From: G020350405 sp964513655
GTDB lineage: Bacteria > Planctomycetota > Phycisphaerae > Sedimentisphaerales > Anaerobacaceae
DNA: 55,258 bases
NCBI GenBank assembly: GCA_964513655.1
Contig: CAZENQ010000012.1
Location: 1-55,258, forward strand
Direction: 5' to 3'
The notes beneath the pieces are model-generated. The model searched no databases, was not told the origin of the DNA, and worked only from the letters and a program-made list of their open reading frames with translations. This document shows, piece by piece, positions 7,244-16,169 of the stretch (positions are counted from its first letter, which is position 1; every line of letters begins with the position of its first letter). The position numbers were made by a program, and so were the translations under genes.

Positions 7244-7251
7244 AAAAAACC

Positions 7252-10137
7252 TCACAAACGAGAACGCTTCCGCTTCTTTTTCTTATCAGCTTCCAGTTTG
7301 TCCTCTAAATACTTGGCCGTATAGCTTTTTTTCGTTTTGATAATTTCTTCCGGCGATCCCTCAGCAACGATCCTGCCGCCGGCATCGCCACCTTCGGGAC
7401 CGAGGTCTATTATATAGTCCGCCATCTTGACGACATCAAGATTATGCTCGATTACTACAACAGTATTGCCGCAATCAGTCAACCGCTGCAGCACATTTAA
7501 GAGGTTCTGAATATCAGCGAAGTGCAGCCCCGTCGTCGGCTCATCGAGCAGATACAACGTATGACCGGTAGCGGCCTTGCCTAACTCAGCGGCAAGCTTG
7601 ACCCGCTGGGCCTCACCGCCCGAAAGCGTTGTTGATGACTGCCCTAACGTCATATAACCCATACCAACATCATTGAGCGTCCGCAGTACGCGCACAATCG
7701 TGGGAAAATTCACAAAAAATTCAAGGGCCTTTTCAATTCTCATATCAAGCACATCGGCGATATTCTTGCCCTTGTAGGTGACCTCCAGCGTCTCCGGATT
7801 GTATCTTTTGCCCTTGCAGTTCTGACAGGTCACATAAACATCCGGCAGAAAGTGCATCTCAATCTTTTTGGTGCCCTGTCCCCTGCAGTACTCGCAGCGT
7901 CCGCCTTTGATATTGAAACTGAATCGGCCGGGCTTGTACCCACGAATCTTGGCCTCCCTGGTCATGCTGAATAGTTTTCTTATCAAGTCGAAAACGCCGG
8001 TATACGTAGCCGGATTGCTCCGCGGAGTCTTTCCAATCGGCGATTGGTCTATCTCTATAACCTTATCAATCTGCGAAGTGCCAAGAACCGTTCTGTGTTT
8101 GCCCGGTTTATCACGAGACGAGTAGAGGCGGCGCCTCAAGGCCCGAAATAGTATCTGGCTCACCAAACTACTCTTGCCGGAACCCGAAACGCCCGTCACA
8201 CACGTAAATACGCCGAGCGGAAATTTTACATCAAGGTTTTTAAGATTGTTCTCCGCAGCACTCTTTACCTCCACGCACTTTCTAAGATTGTAACTCCTTC
8301 TCTTCATCGGCAGTGCTATTCTCATCTTGCCGCTCAGATACTTGCCTGTCAGCGACCGTCCACAGCCGGCGACTGTCTCGTAGCTGCCCTGGATAACAAC
8401 TTCCCCTCCATGTGCCCCCGCCGCGGGGCCGATATCAATAATGTGGTCTGCACTTTTGATAATGTCCTCATCGTGCTCAACCACTATAACGGTATTACCA
8501 AGCCGGGTCAGCCGCCGCAGTATGCTAAGCAGCCGTCCGTTGTCCCTCTTGTGAAGACCAATCGTCGGCTCATCAAGAACGTAACAGACCCCAACAAGGC
8601 CGCTGCCGACCTGTGTGGCCAGCCGAATCCGCTGGGCCTCCCCGCCCGAAAGGGTGCTGCTTCTCCGGTCCAGAGTCAGATACCCTAAACCAACATCCAC
8701 CATAAATTTCAACCTTGCTTTTATCTCCTTCAACACCTGCTCGGCAATCAAGGCACGCTCGGCGTCCAGTTCCAATTTATTGAAAAATTTCTGAGCCTTC
8801 TCAATACTTAACAAGGTCAGTTGACTTATATTTTTGCCTCCCACCGTCACAGCGACCGCCTCAGGCCGAAGCCTTGCGCCTCCGCAGCCTCGGCAGGGCT
8901 GCTCCGAAAGATAACCATGCAACCTTGTCTTAACATATTCGCTGGTAGTCGTCTTCCATCGCCGGGCAAGGTTCGGGATAACCCCCTCAAACCGAAAACC
9001 ATACTTCCTCACGTCAGCCGCACTCGTGCCGTACATCAGTACTCTTCTTATCTCTTTTGGTATCTGCTCAAATGGCGTGGTCTTACTGATTCCTACATTC
9101 CTGCAGAATCTTTTGACAAGCCGGTTATAGAAAATGTTCATTCTCTTTCCCCCCTTGCGCCAAGCCTCGATAGCGCCGCTATCCAGTGCCACACTTTTGT
9201 CCAGCACAATAAGATCCGGGTCAAATTCAAGAATCGTCCCGAGGCCGTCACAGCTCTTGCAGGCACCGTAAGGGCTGTTAAAGCTAAACAGCCGCGGCGA
9301 CAACTCTTCGAGACTGGCCTGCGGGTGCTTGGGACAGGCAAACTTCTCACTGTAGATAATTTCCTTCCACTTGTCGCCACTCGGACGGTCTTCCTTCTCT
9401 CCTCCAGGCTCCTGCAACAGAACCAAAAGCACTCCATCGGCCAATTTCAATGCGGTTTCCACTGAATCCGCCAGCCGAATACGAACCGCATCCTTGATAA
9501 TCAACCTGTCCACAACGGCGGCAATATCGTGCTTTTTGTTCTTGTTCAAAGGCCGAACGTTCTTCAGGTCAAAAATATCACCATCGAGACGCACACGCAC
9601 AAAACCTTCGCGTTGAATAGCGGCGAAGACGTCTTTGTGCTCACCCTTCTTGCCGCGAACAAGCGGCGCGCAAATCTGGATCTTTGTACCTTCCGGCCAG
9701 GTAAGTATCGACTCGACTATCTGGGAAGAGTGCTGGCTCGTAATCTCTTTGCCGCACACCCAGCAGTGCGGCTGGCCAACACGGGCAAAAAGCAACCTGA
9801 AGTAATCATAGATTTCCGTGGTCGTGGCCACTGTCGAACGGGGATTGCTGCTGGCACTTCGCTGCTCAATTGCAATCGTCGGGGGCAGCCCCGTAATGTC
9901 CCCCACCGCCGGCTTTTGCATCTGTTCGAGAAACTGCCGGGCGTAGGCACTGAGCGACTCGACATATTTCCTTCTGCCCTCGGCATAAATCGTGTCAAAA
10001 GCCAAGGAACTCTTCCCTGAGCCGCTTATTCCCGTAACCACCACTAATTTGTCCCGCGGAATACTCAGGTTGATGTTCTTAAGATTATGCTCAGCCGCCC
10101 CCGTAATCTGAATAGCTTTTTCGTTTCTCCTGGCCAT
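7252..10137 (-). CDS. uvrA: UvrABC excinuclease subunit A
   Basis: Damage-recognition ATPase of nucleotide excision repair. There are two ABC modules, each with a Walker A (GISGSGKSS near residue 36 and GVSGSGKSS near 640), and two signature motifs (STLSGGEAQRIRLATQ and TTLSGGEAQRVKLAAELG). Zinc-binding cysteines are present in CPKHP...CKSCDGLG and in CEYCRGQGT...CQNCKGK. At 961 aa it is slightly longer than E. coli UvrA (940 aa), with a Lys/Arg-rich tail. It is followed within 10 bases by mtnA. The mfd gene at the right edge of the window supplies the transcription-coupled arm of the same pathway. Confidence 0.97.
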   Translation of the reverse strand: MARRNEKAIQITGAAEHNLKNINLSIPRDKLVVVTGISGSGKSSLAFDTIYAEGRRKYVESLSAYARQFLEQMQKPAVGDITGLPPTIAIEQRSASSNPRSTVATTTEIYDYFRLLFARVGQPHCWVCGKEITSQHSSQIVESILTWPEGTKIQICAPLVRGKKGEHKDVFAAIQREGFVRVRLDGDIFDLKNVRPLNKNKKHDIAAVVDRLIIKDAVRIRLADSVETALKLADGVLLVLLQEPGGEKEDRPSGDKWKEIIYSEKFACPKHPQASLEELSPRLFSFNSPYGACKSCDGLGTILEFDPDLIVLDKSVALDSGAIEAWRKGGKRMNIFYNRLVKRFCRNVGISKTTPFEQIPKEIRRVLMYGTSAADVRKYGFRFEGVIPNLARRWKTTTSEYVKTRLHGYLSEQPCRGCGGARLRPEAVAVTVGGKNISQLTLLSIEKAQKFFNKLELDAERALIAEQVLKEIKARLKFMVDVGLGYLTLDRRSSTLSGGEAQRIRLATQVGSGLVGVCYVLDEPTIGLHKRDNGRLLSILRRLTRLGNTVIVVEHDEDIIKSADHIIDIGPAAGAHGGEVVIQGSYETVAGCGRSLTGKYLSGKMRIALPMKRRSYNLRKCVEVKSAAENNLKNLDVKFPLGVFTCVTGVSGSGKSSLVSQILFRALRRRLYSSRDKPGKHRTVLGTSQIDKVIEIDQSPIGKTPRSNPATYTGVFDLIRKLFSMTREAKIRGYKPGRFSFNIKGGRCEYCRGQGTKKIEMHFLPDVYVTCQNCKGKRYNPETLEVTYKGKNIADVLDMRIEKALEFFVNFPTIVRVLRTLNDVGMGYMTLGQSSTTLSGGEAQRVKLAAELGKAATGHTLYLLDEPTTGLHFADIQNLLNVLQRLTDCGNTVVVIEHNLDVVKMADYIIDLGPEGGDAGGRIVAEGSPEEIIKTKKSYTAKYLEDKLEADKKKKRKRSRL

Positions 10138-10369
10138 ATTACCTTTTCACCAGCACAAACAGTCCCAGTGCGAAAAACTCACACTAACCCAAACTAAAGA
10201 TTGTACCATAATCCTTTCAACAGGTAAAATCTTTATTCGTAAAATAAAACCGTGAAAGGAAAATTACGAACCCCAGAGAAAGGGTCCTGACAGCGCTGAA
10301 CAGCAAAGACGCTGACGGATACCCATGTGCAATTGAAAGTACAACGTTTTCTGCTAAGTTAAAGCCACC

Positions 10370-11044
10370 GTGCAAATAAAAAAGTTACACAACTGGAATG
10401 TATCTTATTCAGAGGCCGCGGCCCTACAAAAACAACTCGCCAGCAAAGTGCGATTCGAACCGTTGGAAAAATCGCCGAAACTAATTGCAGGCCTGGATTG
10501 TGCCCTTAGCAAAGACGGTAAAAAAATCATCGCCTGCGCCGTGGTTGTAAAACTGCCGGGTCTCGAACTTATCGAAACAAAAACGGCTACACAGAAAGTT
10601 AGTTTCCCTTATATCCCCGGCCTGCTCTCATTCAGAGAAGCTCCCGTCTGTATTGCCGCGGCCGAAAAACTAAAAAGCGAGCCGGATTTGTTCCTCATCG
10701 ACGGCCAGGGTATTGCTCATCCCCGACGGCTCGGCTTGGCATCTCATCTGGGGCTGTTTTTCGATAAGCCAACCATCGGTTGCGCAAAAAGCAGACTAAC
10801 CGGCTCCTTCGAAGACCCATCTCTCCAAAAAGGCTCACACAGTCAGTTGAAAGGTAAAGATGAGGTCATCGGCGCCGTGGTTCGGACCCGCACTAACGTC
10901 AAGCCCGTTTTCGTTTCGGTAGGAAATAAATGCACGCTAAATGACGCGATTAAAACCACGCTCGCCTGTACAACTAAATATCGTCTGCCTGAGCCTACCC
11001 GCCTTGCCCACCAACTAGTCAGCAAACTGAGGCTAAAAGCTTAG
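10370..11044 (+). CDS. nfi: Endonuclease V (deoxyinosine 3' endonuclease)
   Basis: Cuts DNA (and in some species RNA) near deaminated purines such as inosine. The 224-aa protein carries the conserved metal-binding Asp in AGLDCAL, the family block FPYIPGLLSFREAP with its catalytic Glu, and the second Asp in LFLIDGQGIAHPRRLGLASH. The start at 10370 is GTG with no strong Shine-Dalgarno. The gene diverges from uvrA, so two repair genes share the 230-bp intergenic region. A spaced inverted repeat lies immediately after its stop. Confidence 0.93.
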   Translation: MQIKKLHNWNVSYSEAAALQKQLASKVRFEPLEKSPKLIAGLDCALSKDGKKIIACAVVVKLPGLELIETKTATQKVSFPYIPGLLSFREAPVCIAAAEKLKSEPDLFLIDGQGIAHPRRLGLASHLGLFFDKPTIGCAKSRLTGSFEDPSLQKGSHSQLKGKDEVIGAVVRTRTNVKPVFVSVGNKCTLNDAIKTTLACTTKYRLPEPTRLAHQLVSKLRLKA

Positions 11045-11045
11045 A

Positions 11046-11118
11046 AGCCATTTCATAACCTCCCAAAGCCGCGTTATCAGTATCAAAAACAGCTATTTTT
11101 GAGGTTATGAAATGGGCT
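11046..11118. repeat. Spaced inverted repeat after endonuclease V
   Basis: AGCCATTTCATAACCTC (11046-11062) and GAGGTTATGAAATGGGCT (11101-11118) are complementary with a single extra base. They enclose 38 nt. There is no T-run, so it is not a typical intrinsic terminator. It could be a small palindromic element or a bidirectional stabilising hairpin. Confidence 0.65.
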
Positions 11119-11303
11119 GTAGGCAAAATCATACAAATCCGACTTTCAACTTCGCACAAATCCATCTTTACATCTTCCAGCCTCTCGCGCTTGAGTTTCT
11201 CGTACGACTCCCGTACAATAGCTGTCTCAATTATGCTATAAGGTCGAATATAAGGCCTGTGAGCAACGAATTTTGCCGGCATTAATCCAGAAAGGTGCGG
11301 AAA

Positions 11304-13559
11304 ATGTTTAAATCAATACATTTCAGAAATGCTGTCATGTTAGTGTCGCTGGCCCTGCTTGTCTTTACCGCAGGGCTGCAGGCGGAAAGTTCAGCCGAGC
11401 CTGTCGGCGATGAGTTACTTCGGATAACACCCGCTGAAAGTCTGTTTTGTGTGCGAGTGAATAATTTTGACCACACCGTTGGCATGATGGACCAGTTCCT
11501 GGCCGGTGCTAGTCCTATTCCTATGGGGATATCCATGTTGGCGCGTATGCAGCTTGCCGGGGTCCTGGGTGACCCGGCACTGAACAACGTAAAAACCGGC
11601 GGCAGTTTCTCGATTTTCGCGGTGACAGTGCCCAGCCAAGCCGTAGAAGGTCAGCCAACACAAAATGTCTTCATAGCAGGCCTGTTGCCTATAACGGATT
11701 TTCAACAGTTTGTTAGTAGCAATCCGAATTGTGGTCAGCCCGATGCGAACGGAATCTCGAAGATCACAGTCAGTGATATGACCGGCAAGACCAAAACAAC
11801 GCTGATTACCAATGTCGGCAATTATGCGCTCGTCAGCTCGGAGAAAAAGTATGACAAACTGCTTACGACTGCAAAATCTATCTCGGGTTCCACCGCTGCC
11901 GGACTGGTCGGTACTCTCAATGCAAACGAAATCGAAAAGGCCGCAAAGGAACCGCTATGGGCATATGGGAGTGTCCAACTGGCGTCCAAGAGCTTCGGGC
12001 CCTTAGTCTTTGCCCAGCTCGAGAACATAAAAACCATGATGGAAAAGACCAAGCAAAGCGGACAAGCACCGTTTACAGACCCGGCCGGAATAATGAACAT
12101 GTACGCCACCATTCTTGAGACCCTGATGAAGGAAACACAGTTTTTAAGCCTGACTATCAGGCCGAAGCAGGATGTGTGCAATCTGACCATGAGCATCGCG
12201 GCCGTGCCGGGTACCGATATGGCAAACATGTTCGTCGCCGACACCTCAACCGACCAAGAGAATAAACTCTTAGCCTACCTCCAAGACGGCGCCGCAATGA
12301 ATTTCGGATGCAGCCTGAACAAAACCTTCGCAAATCAGCTCAATAACAAGAGCATTGATATGCTCGCCACCATCACCGGCGAAGACACGACCGCCGAGGA
12401 GACAGCGAAAATGAAGACGCTGATGACAGATATGACCAGTGCTCTGGGCGATTCTTTAGCGTTCTCGGCTTCAATCGATACAAAAAACAAGCCTCCATTT
12501 GCAGTTGAATATGTAATTGCGGTAAAGGATGAGAAAACATTCAACCGGGTCCTGGAAGAAGCAACTCAGATGGTGAACACCGGTGCTATTGCGAATTTTT
12601 ACAAAAGCATGGGCATGGAAATCACCTATACAATGAGCCGGGATGTTGACCGGTACAAAGGTGTTTCAATAGATTCGGCGAAGCTGGTAATGAAACCAAC
12701 CGAACCAAATTCACCGCAGGCACAGATAATGGATGCAATGTACGGCGACGGCTTCCAGTACAGATGGGGGATAATGAGAGCTGACAGATTGTGTGTCTGT
12801 GTCGTCGGCGGCGATGATGTGGACTCGTCGATACGCAAGCTGATTGATAAGGTCAAGGCCGGCCGCCGACAGGGAAAACAACAAATGGCCGCTGAAATAA
12901 ACGCCGCGATGGGACTACTGCCGGAGGCAGACAAAGCTGATTTTGTGGGAACATATAATTACATCCGCCTGTTAAAAATGGCCACAGCCATAGCGCCTGT
13001 GCCGATGCCGGAGATGGACATTCCGACAAAGAGCAATATCGCCTTTGTAGGCAAAATTGGCGGCGGCAAGATGGCCGTGGAGATTGCCCTGCCAAAAGAG
13101 CATTTGACCGAGCTTGCTGCGGCTTTTCAAATGCTGCAGCAACAAAAGCTCGAACAAATGAAGACTCAGCAGCAAGAGACAGCGATGCAGCCAATCTCGC
13201 CTGAGAATAAAAAACCCACAAAAAACTTAGGCGATGACCGGCCTGTCGATGATAGCGATGCAATGTGGGTCAAGTGCAAGATCAAAGACTGCACAGCCGC
13301 GTATCAGATAAGCAAGAAATATTACTACAGGTATCTAAAAAAGAACCAGGACCCCATGTCGATGAAACCAGCGAATCTGGTTTGCAAAAAGTGCGGAAAG
13401 GAAAGTATCTATAGGGCGGAAAAGTGCGATAAGTGTGGACTTGTCTTTAAGCGGGGCTCGGTTCCCCACGACTTCGCGGATAGATGTCCCACATGTAAAT
13501 ATAGCGAAACAGAAGAAAAGAGGAGACGGGCTCGCGAGGCTAAACGGCAGACAGAGTAA
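11304..13559 (+). CDS. Large Sec-exported protein with C-terminal zinc ribbons, function unknown
   Basis: A 751-aa protein with a signal peptide (KSIHFRNAVMLVSLALLVF, then AGLQA as cleavage region). The body is a long, weakly conserved region resembling uncharacterised planctomycete exported proteins (DUF3352-like pattern: RITPAESLFCVRVNNFD near the N terminus). The last 120 residues carry repeated Cys pairs (WVKCKIKDC, LVCKKCGKES, EKCDKCGLVF, DRCPTCKYS), enough for two zinc ribbons, and end in a basic tail. Zinc ribbons on an exported protein are unusual. The ATG at 11304 has AAAGG 8 bases upstream; a GTG at 11295 would overlap this signal. It has no operon partner. I do not recognise a function. 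Confidence 0.8.
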   Translation: MFKSIHFRNAVMLVSLALLVFTAGLQAESSAEPVGDELLRITPAESLFCVRVNNFDHTVGMMDQFLAGASPIPMGISMLARMQLAGVLGDPALNNVKTGGSFSIFAVTVPSQAVEGQPTQNVFIAGLLPITDFQQFVSSNPNCGQPDANGISKITVSDMTGKTKTTLITNVGNYALVSSEKKYDKLLTTAKSISGSTAAGLVGTLNANEIEKAAKEPLWAYGSVQLASKSFGPLVFAQLENIKTMMEKTKQSGQAPFTDPAGIMNMYATILETLMKETQFLSLTIRPKQDVCNLTMSIAAVPGTDMANMFVADTSTDQENKLLAYLQDGAAMNFGCSLNKTFANQLNNKSIDMLATITGEDTTAEETAKMKTLMTDMTSALGDSLAFSASIDTKNKPPFAVEYVIAVKDEKTFNRVLEEATQMVNTGAIANFYKSMGMEITYTMSRDVDRYKGVSIDSAKLVMKPTEPNSPQAQIMDAMYGDGFQYRWGIMRADRLCVCVVGGDDVDSSIRKLIDKVKAGRRQGKQQMAAEINAAMGLLPEADKADFVGTYNYIRLLKMATAIAPVPMPEMDIPTKSNIAFVGKIGGGKMAVEIALPKEHLTELAAAFQMLQQQKLEQMKTQQQETAMQPISPENKKPTKNLGDDRPVDDSDAMWVKCKIKDCTAAYQISKKYYYRYLKKNQDPMSMKPANLVCKKCGKESIYRAEKCDKCGLVFKRGSVPHDFADRCPTCKYSETEEKRRRAREAKRQTE

Positions 13560-13610
13560 CCACTTGAAATCAGGCGCCTATGGTATCTGAACCAGTCAAC
13601 CAGCTATTCC

Positions 13611-14276
13611 TCAATCCGACTTGCTTGAAGAAACCACTTTAACCGATTTTATTACTACAGGTTCGACAGGAACATCGGAATAAGGCCCTGTACGCGTCGT
13701 CTTGACCGCTGCAATCTTATCAACCACATCCATACCCTGGACCACCTTGCCGAATACCGCATACCCCGGATTACCTGGCCCGGTATAATTTAGAGAGTCA
13801 TTGTCTTTGTGATTGATAAAAAACTGAGACGTCGCACTATCAGGGTCATTTGTCCGTGCCATTGCAACAGTACCCTTGTCATTTTTCAGCCCATTGGCAG
13901 CTTCGTTGACAATAGCTGGTTGCGTTGCTTTTCTCTGCATACTCGCACTGAATCCGCCGCCCTGAATCATAAAGCTCGGTATGACCCTGTGAAATATCGT
14001 TCCATCATAAAAACCATCCTCCACGTACCGAAGGAAATTCTTCACCGTCACTGGTGCAGCATCCTCGTTAAGCTCAATCACAATCTCCCCCATGCTCGTA
14101 TCCAACTCTACCATCTTCAAACCCACGTCAACCTCCTTCGGCTCTTGGCTAAGTACCTCTTGTTTACTCTGTTCTTCGGAAACCACGCTTTCCTTCTTCC
14201 TGCATCCAGACATCAACACAACAGTTGTTATTATAAACGCCCCTGACACCGCTGCAAGCCAAAATCTTCGAATCAT
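13611..14276 (-). CDS. Cyclophilin-type peptidyl-prolyl isomerase, lipoprotein
   Basis: The 221-aa precursor has a lipobox signal (VVLMSGC) followed by a Lys/Glu-rich linker and a cyclophilin domain: VELDTSMGEIVIELNEDAAP, VKNFLRYVEDGFYDGTIFHR, FMIQGGGF, TSQFFIN and VFGKVVQGMDVVD. It probably sits on the inner face of the outer membrane or on the periplasmic face of the inner membrane, and assists folding of exported proteins. The ATG at 14276 follows GGGAG. It is the last gene of the bamA-lpx cluster, 38 bases after the dehydrogenase, which fits a role in envelope protein folding. Confidence 0.92.
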   Translation of the reverse strand: MIRRFWLAAVSGAFIITTVVLMSGCRKKESVVSEEQSKQEVLSQEPKEVDVGLKMVELDTSMGEIVIELNEDAAPVTVKNFLRYVEDGFYDGTIFHRVIPSFMIQGGGFSASMQRKATQPAIVNEAANGLKNDKGTVAMARTNDPDSATSQFFINHKDNDSLNYTGPGNPGYAVFGKVVQGMDVVDKIAAVKTTRTGPYSDVPVEPVVIKSVKVVSSSKSD

Positions 14277-14314
14277 ATAACTCCCTTCAAAAACAACGTG
14301 TTTGTATACTTGGC

Positions 14315-15325
14315 CTAATCCCACTTGTGTCCCTTCACCGAGGCCAGAATCTTCTCGGCACATTCCATCGCGGCCAGCCCCTCCTCGGCACTGACCTCAG
14401 GCGCCAATGTCCTGTCCGCGACAGCCCTGAGAAAAACCTCCTGCTCAAGGCGCAAAGGCTCTTTATCATCTACGTCCAGCTGCTCGACGTGCAACAAATC
14501 AGGCCAATTGACCACCAAAGGATTAAAGTCCTTTGTCTCCCTACGTTCTCTTATCCACTTGACAATATCAGTATTCGGGTTCGCCTTTATGACAATCCCG
14601 CTCTTTTTGAAATAATCAACACTCAAATATGCCTGCCGACTGAACACCCGCACTTTTCTTTCGGTCTTCAGAGCCAGCCTCGAAGCGGTAACATTTGCTA
14701 TACAGCCGCTTTCAAAAACAATCCGCGCGTTACAGATGTCTTCCTTCTCATCAATGACACTAACACCAACAGCATCCACCTTCTTGATTTTGCTCGCCGC
14801 CAGGGACAGAATTATATCTATATCGTGAATCATTACATCCAGTACCACTCCGACGTCGGTCGAGCGGAAGGGATACGGGCTGATGCGATTGGCTTCGATA
14901 AACTTTGGCTCGATATCCAGCCGCTTTATCGCCTGCACAACCGGATTACACCGCTCGGAATGGCCCACGGCCACAACCACATCATGCTTTCGGGCCAACT
15001 CCACAATCTCTCTCGACTCACCAACATCAGTGGCCAGCGGCTTTTCAATCATTACCGCAACACCGTTTTCAATGAATACCTTCGCCAGTTCCAGATGTGT
15101 CACCGTCGGAGTTGCTATCGTAACCGCGTCGACTTTGCCCACAATATCGGCACAGTTGGCGAAAGCTTCAACATTATACTTTTTGGCCAGGCTTTTGGCC
15201 TTCTCGGTGTCTACGTCGACCACGGCAACGAAATCACTCTGCTCCAACTGTTCATAGACTTTAGCGTGAATCGCCCCCATTTTGCCTGTACCTACGATAG
15301 CAGTACGTATTCTCGTGTTTTTCAC
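14315..15325 (-). CDS. Gfo/Idh/MocA-family dehydrogenase of the lpx cluster (possibly GnnA-type)
   Basis: NAD(P)-dependent sugar oxidoreductase with a Rossmann motif TAIVGTGKMGAIHAKVYEQL, the EKPLATDV block and GHSERCNPVVQA. A further block, PYPFRSTDVGVVLDVMIHDI, carries the catalytic His. The 336-aa length is normal. It begins 34 bases after lpxA. In Leptospira and Acidithiobacillus, GnnA of this superfamily oxidises UDP-GlcNAc at C3 so that GnnB can aminate it for amide-linked lipid A. A similar role here is inference, because no GnnB-like aminotransferase is in the window. The GTG start has only a weak GGGA signal. Confidence 0.85.
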   Translation of the reverse strand: MKNTRIRTAIVGTGKMGAIHAKVYEQLEQSDFVAVVDVDTEKAKSLAKKYNVEAFANCADIVGKVDAVTIATPTVTHLELAKVFIENGVAVMIEKPLATDVGESREIVELARKHDVVVAVGHSERCNPVVQAIKRLDIEPKFIEANRISPYPFRSTDVGVVLDVMIHDIDIILSLAASKIKKVDAVGVSVIDEKEDICNARIVFESGCIANVTASRLALKTERKVRVFSRQAYLSVDYFKKSGIVIKANPNTDIVKWIRERRETKDFNPLVVNWPDLLHVEQLDVDDKEPLRLEQEVFLRAVADRTLAPEVSAEEGLAAMECAEKILASVKGHKWD

Positions 15326-15359
15326 TTCGTGTCCCGCATCCTATCAAGGATGCGACTTT

Positions 15360-16166
15360 CTAATCCCTAAACGTCTCAAGGTATCTGCCGAATCGCTGCT
15401 GGCTGCTCTTGGTTATCACAGCAAGCATGGCCTTGATGTTCTCATCAAGGCCGTCTTTTCTCGCCAAGACCTTGGCGTTCTCTTCCAGCGTCCCGCCCCG
15501 ACGATACAGCTTCTTGTATGCCTCTATAACTTTCTTCTGCGACTGTTCACTCAGACCGGCACGCGACATCCCGCGTTTATTAACGCCGCGAACTCTCGGC
15601 GGATAATGACCGCTGACAATAAGAAACGGTGGAACATCGTGATTTATACCAGCCAGACCTGCCGCATAGCACCACTTGCCCACAGTTACAAACTGATGCA
15701 ACAGAACCATTCCGCTAAACCAAACCCCCGTCTCAATCTTGCAATGTCCACTTATCTGAACATAGTTGCTCAGAACAACTTTGTCTTCAATTGTACAGTC
15801 GTGCCCAATATGCACGCCAATCATAAACAAATTCTCACTCCCGACCTTCGTAAACTTGCCCGGATGCATGCTCGGATGAATCGTCACCTGTTCGCGAATT
15901 GCGTTGTTATCACCTATCACAAGTCCCCCAATCTCGCAATCCGGGTTCAGGGCCAGTATCTGCGGGGTCCCGCCTATCACACAATTGGCAAAAAAGTGAT
16001 TGTTCTGACCAATCTCGACATCCCTGCCAATCACAACATTGGCATCAAGTACCGTACCGACACCAATTGATACCCCTCCTTCAATAACACAATTGGGCCC
16101 GATTACCACGCCCTCAGCCAAGTGGGCCTCCTTATCAATTATCGCACTGGGATGAACCTGAATCAC
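15360..16166 (-). CDS. lpxA: Acyl-[ACP]--UDP-N-acetylglucosamine O-acyltransferase
   Basis: First enzyme of lipid A synthesis, transferring a 3-hydroxyacyl chain from ACP to UDP-GlcNAc. It has left-handed beta-helix hexapeptide repeats over about residues 10-185 (for example IGPNCVIEGGVSIGVG), the IGGTPQ block, REQVTIH, and GVHIGHDCTIEDKV with the catalytic His. A C-terminal helical region starts RGMSRAGLSEQS. The 268-aa length is typical. The GTG start lies 3 bases after the lpxC-fabZ stop, so translation may be coupled. If the adjacent dehydrogenase is a GnnA, this LpxA may prefer the 3-amino sugar. Confidence 0.95.
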   Translation of the reverse strand: MIQVHPSAIIDKEAHLAEGVVIGPNCVIEGGVSIGVGTVLDANVVIGRDVEIGQNNHFFANCVIGGTPQILALNPDCEIGGLVIGDNNAIREQVTIHPSMHPGKFTKVGSENLFMIGVHIGHDCTIEDKVVLSNYVQISGHCKIETGVWFSGMVLLHQFVTVGKWCYAAGLAGINHDVPPFLIVSGHYPPRVRGVNKRGMSRAGLSEQSQKKVIEAYKKLYRRGGTLEENAKVLARKDGLDENIKAMLAVITKSSQQRFGRYLETFRD

Positions 16167-16169
16167 CTC

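Noticed and set aside
11019..11282. Minus-strand frame of 87 codons between endonuclease V and the exported zinc-ribbon protein
   Set aside because: It runs through both arms of an inverted repeat, overlaps the end of endonuclease V, has no Shine-Dalgarno, and its start falls next to the ribosome binding site of the gene on the other strand. A real small gene cannot be fully excluded.
14327..15370. Plus-strand frame of 347 codons
   Set aside because: It lies antisense to the dehydrogenase, whose Rossmann and catalytic motifs are clear.
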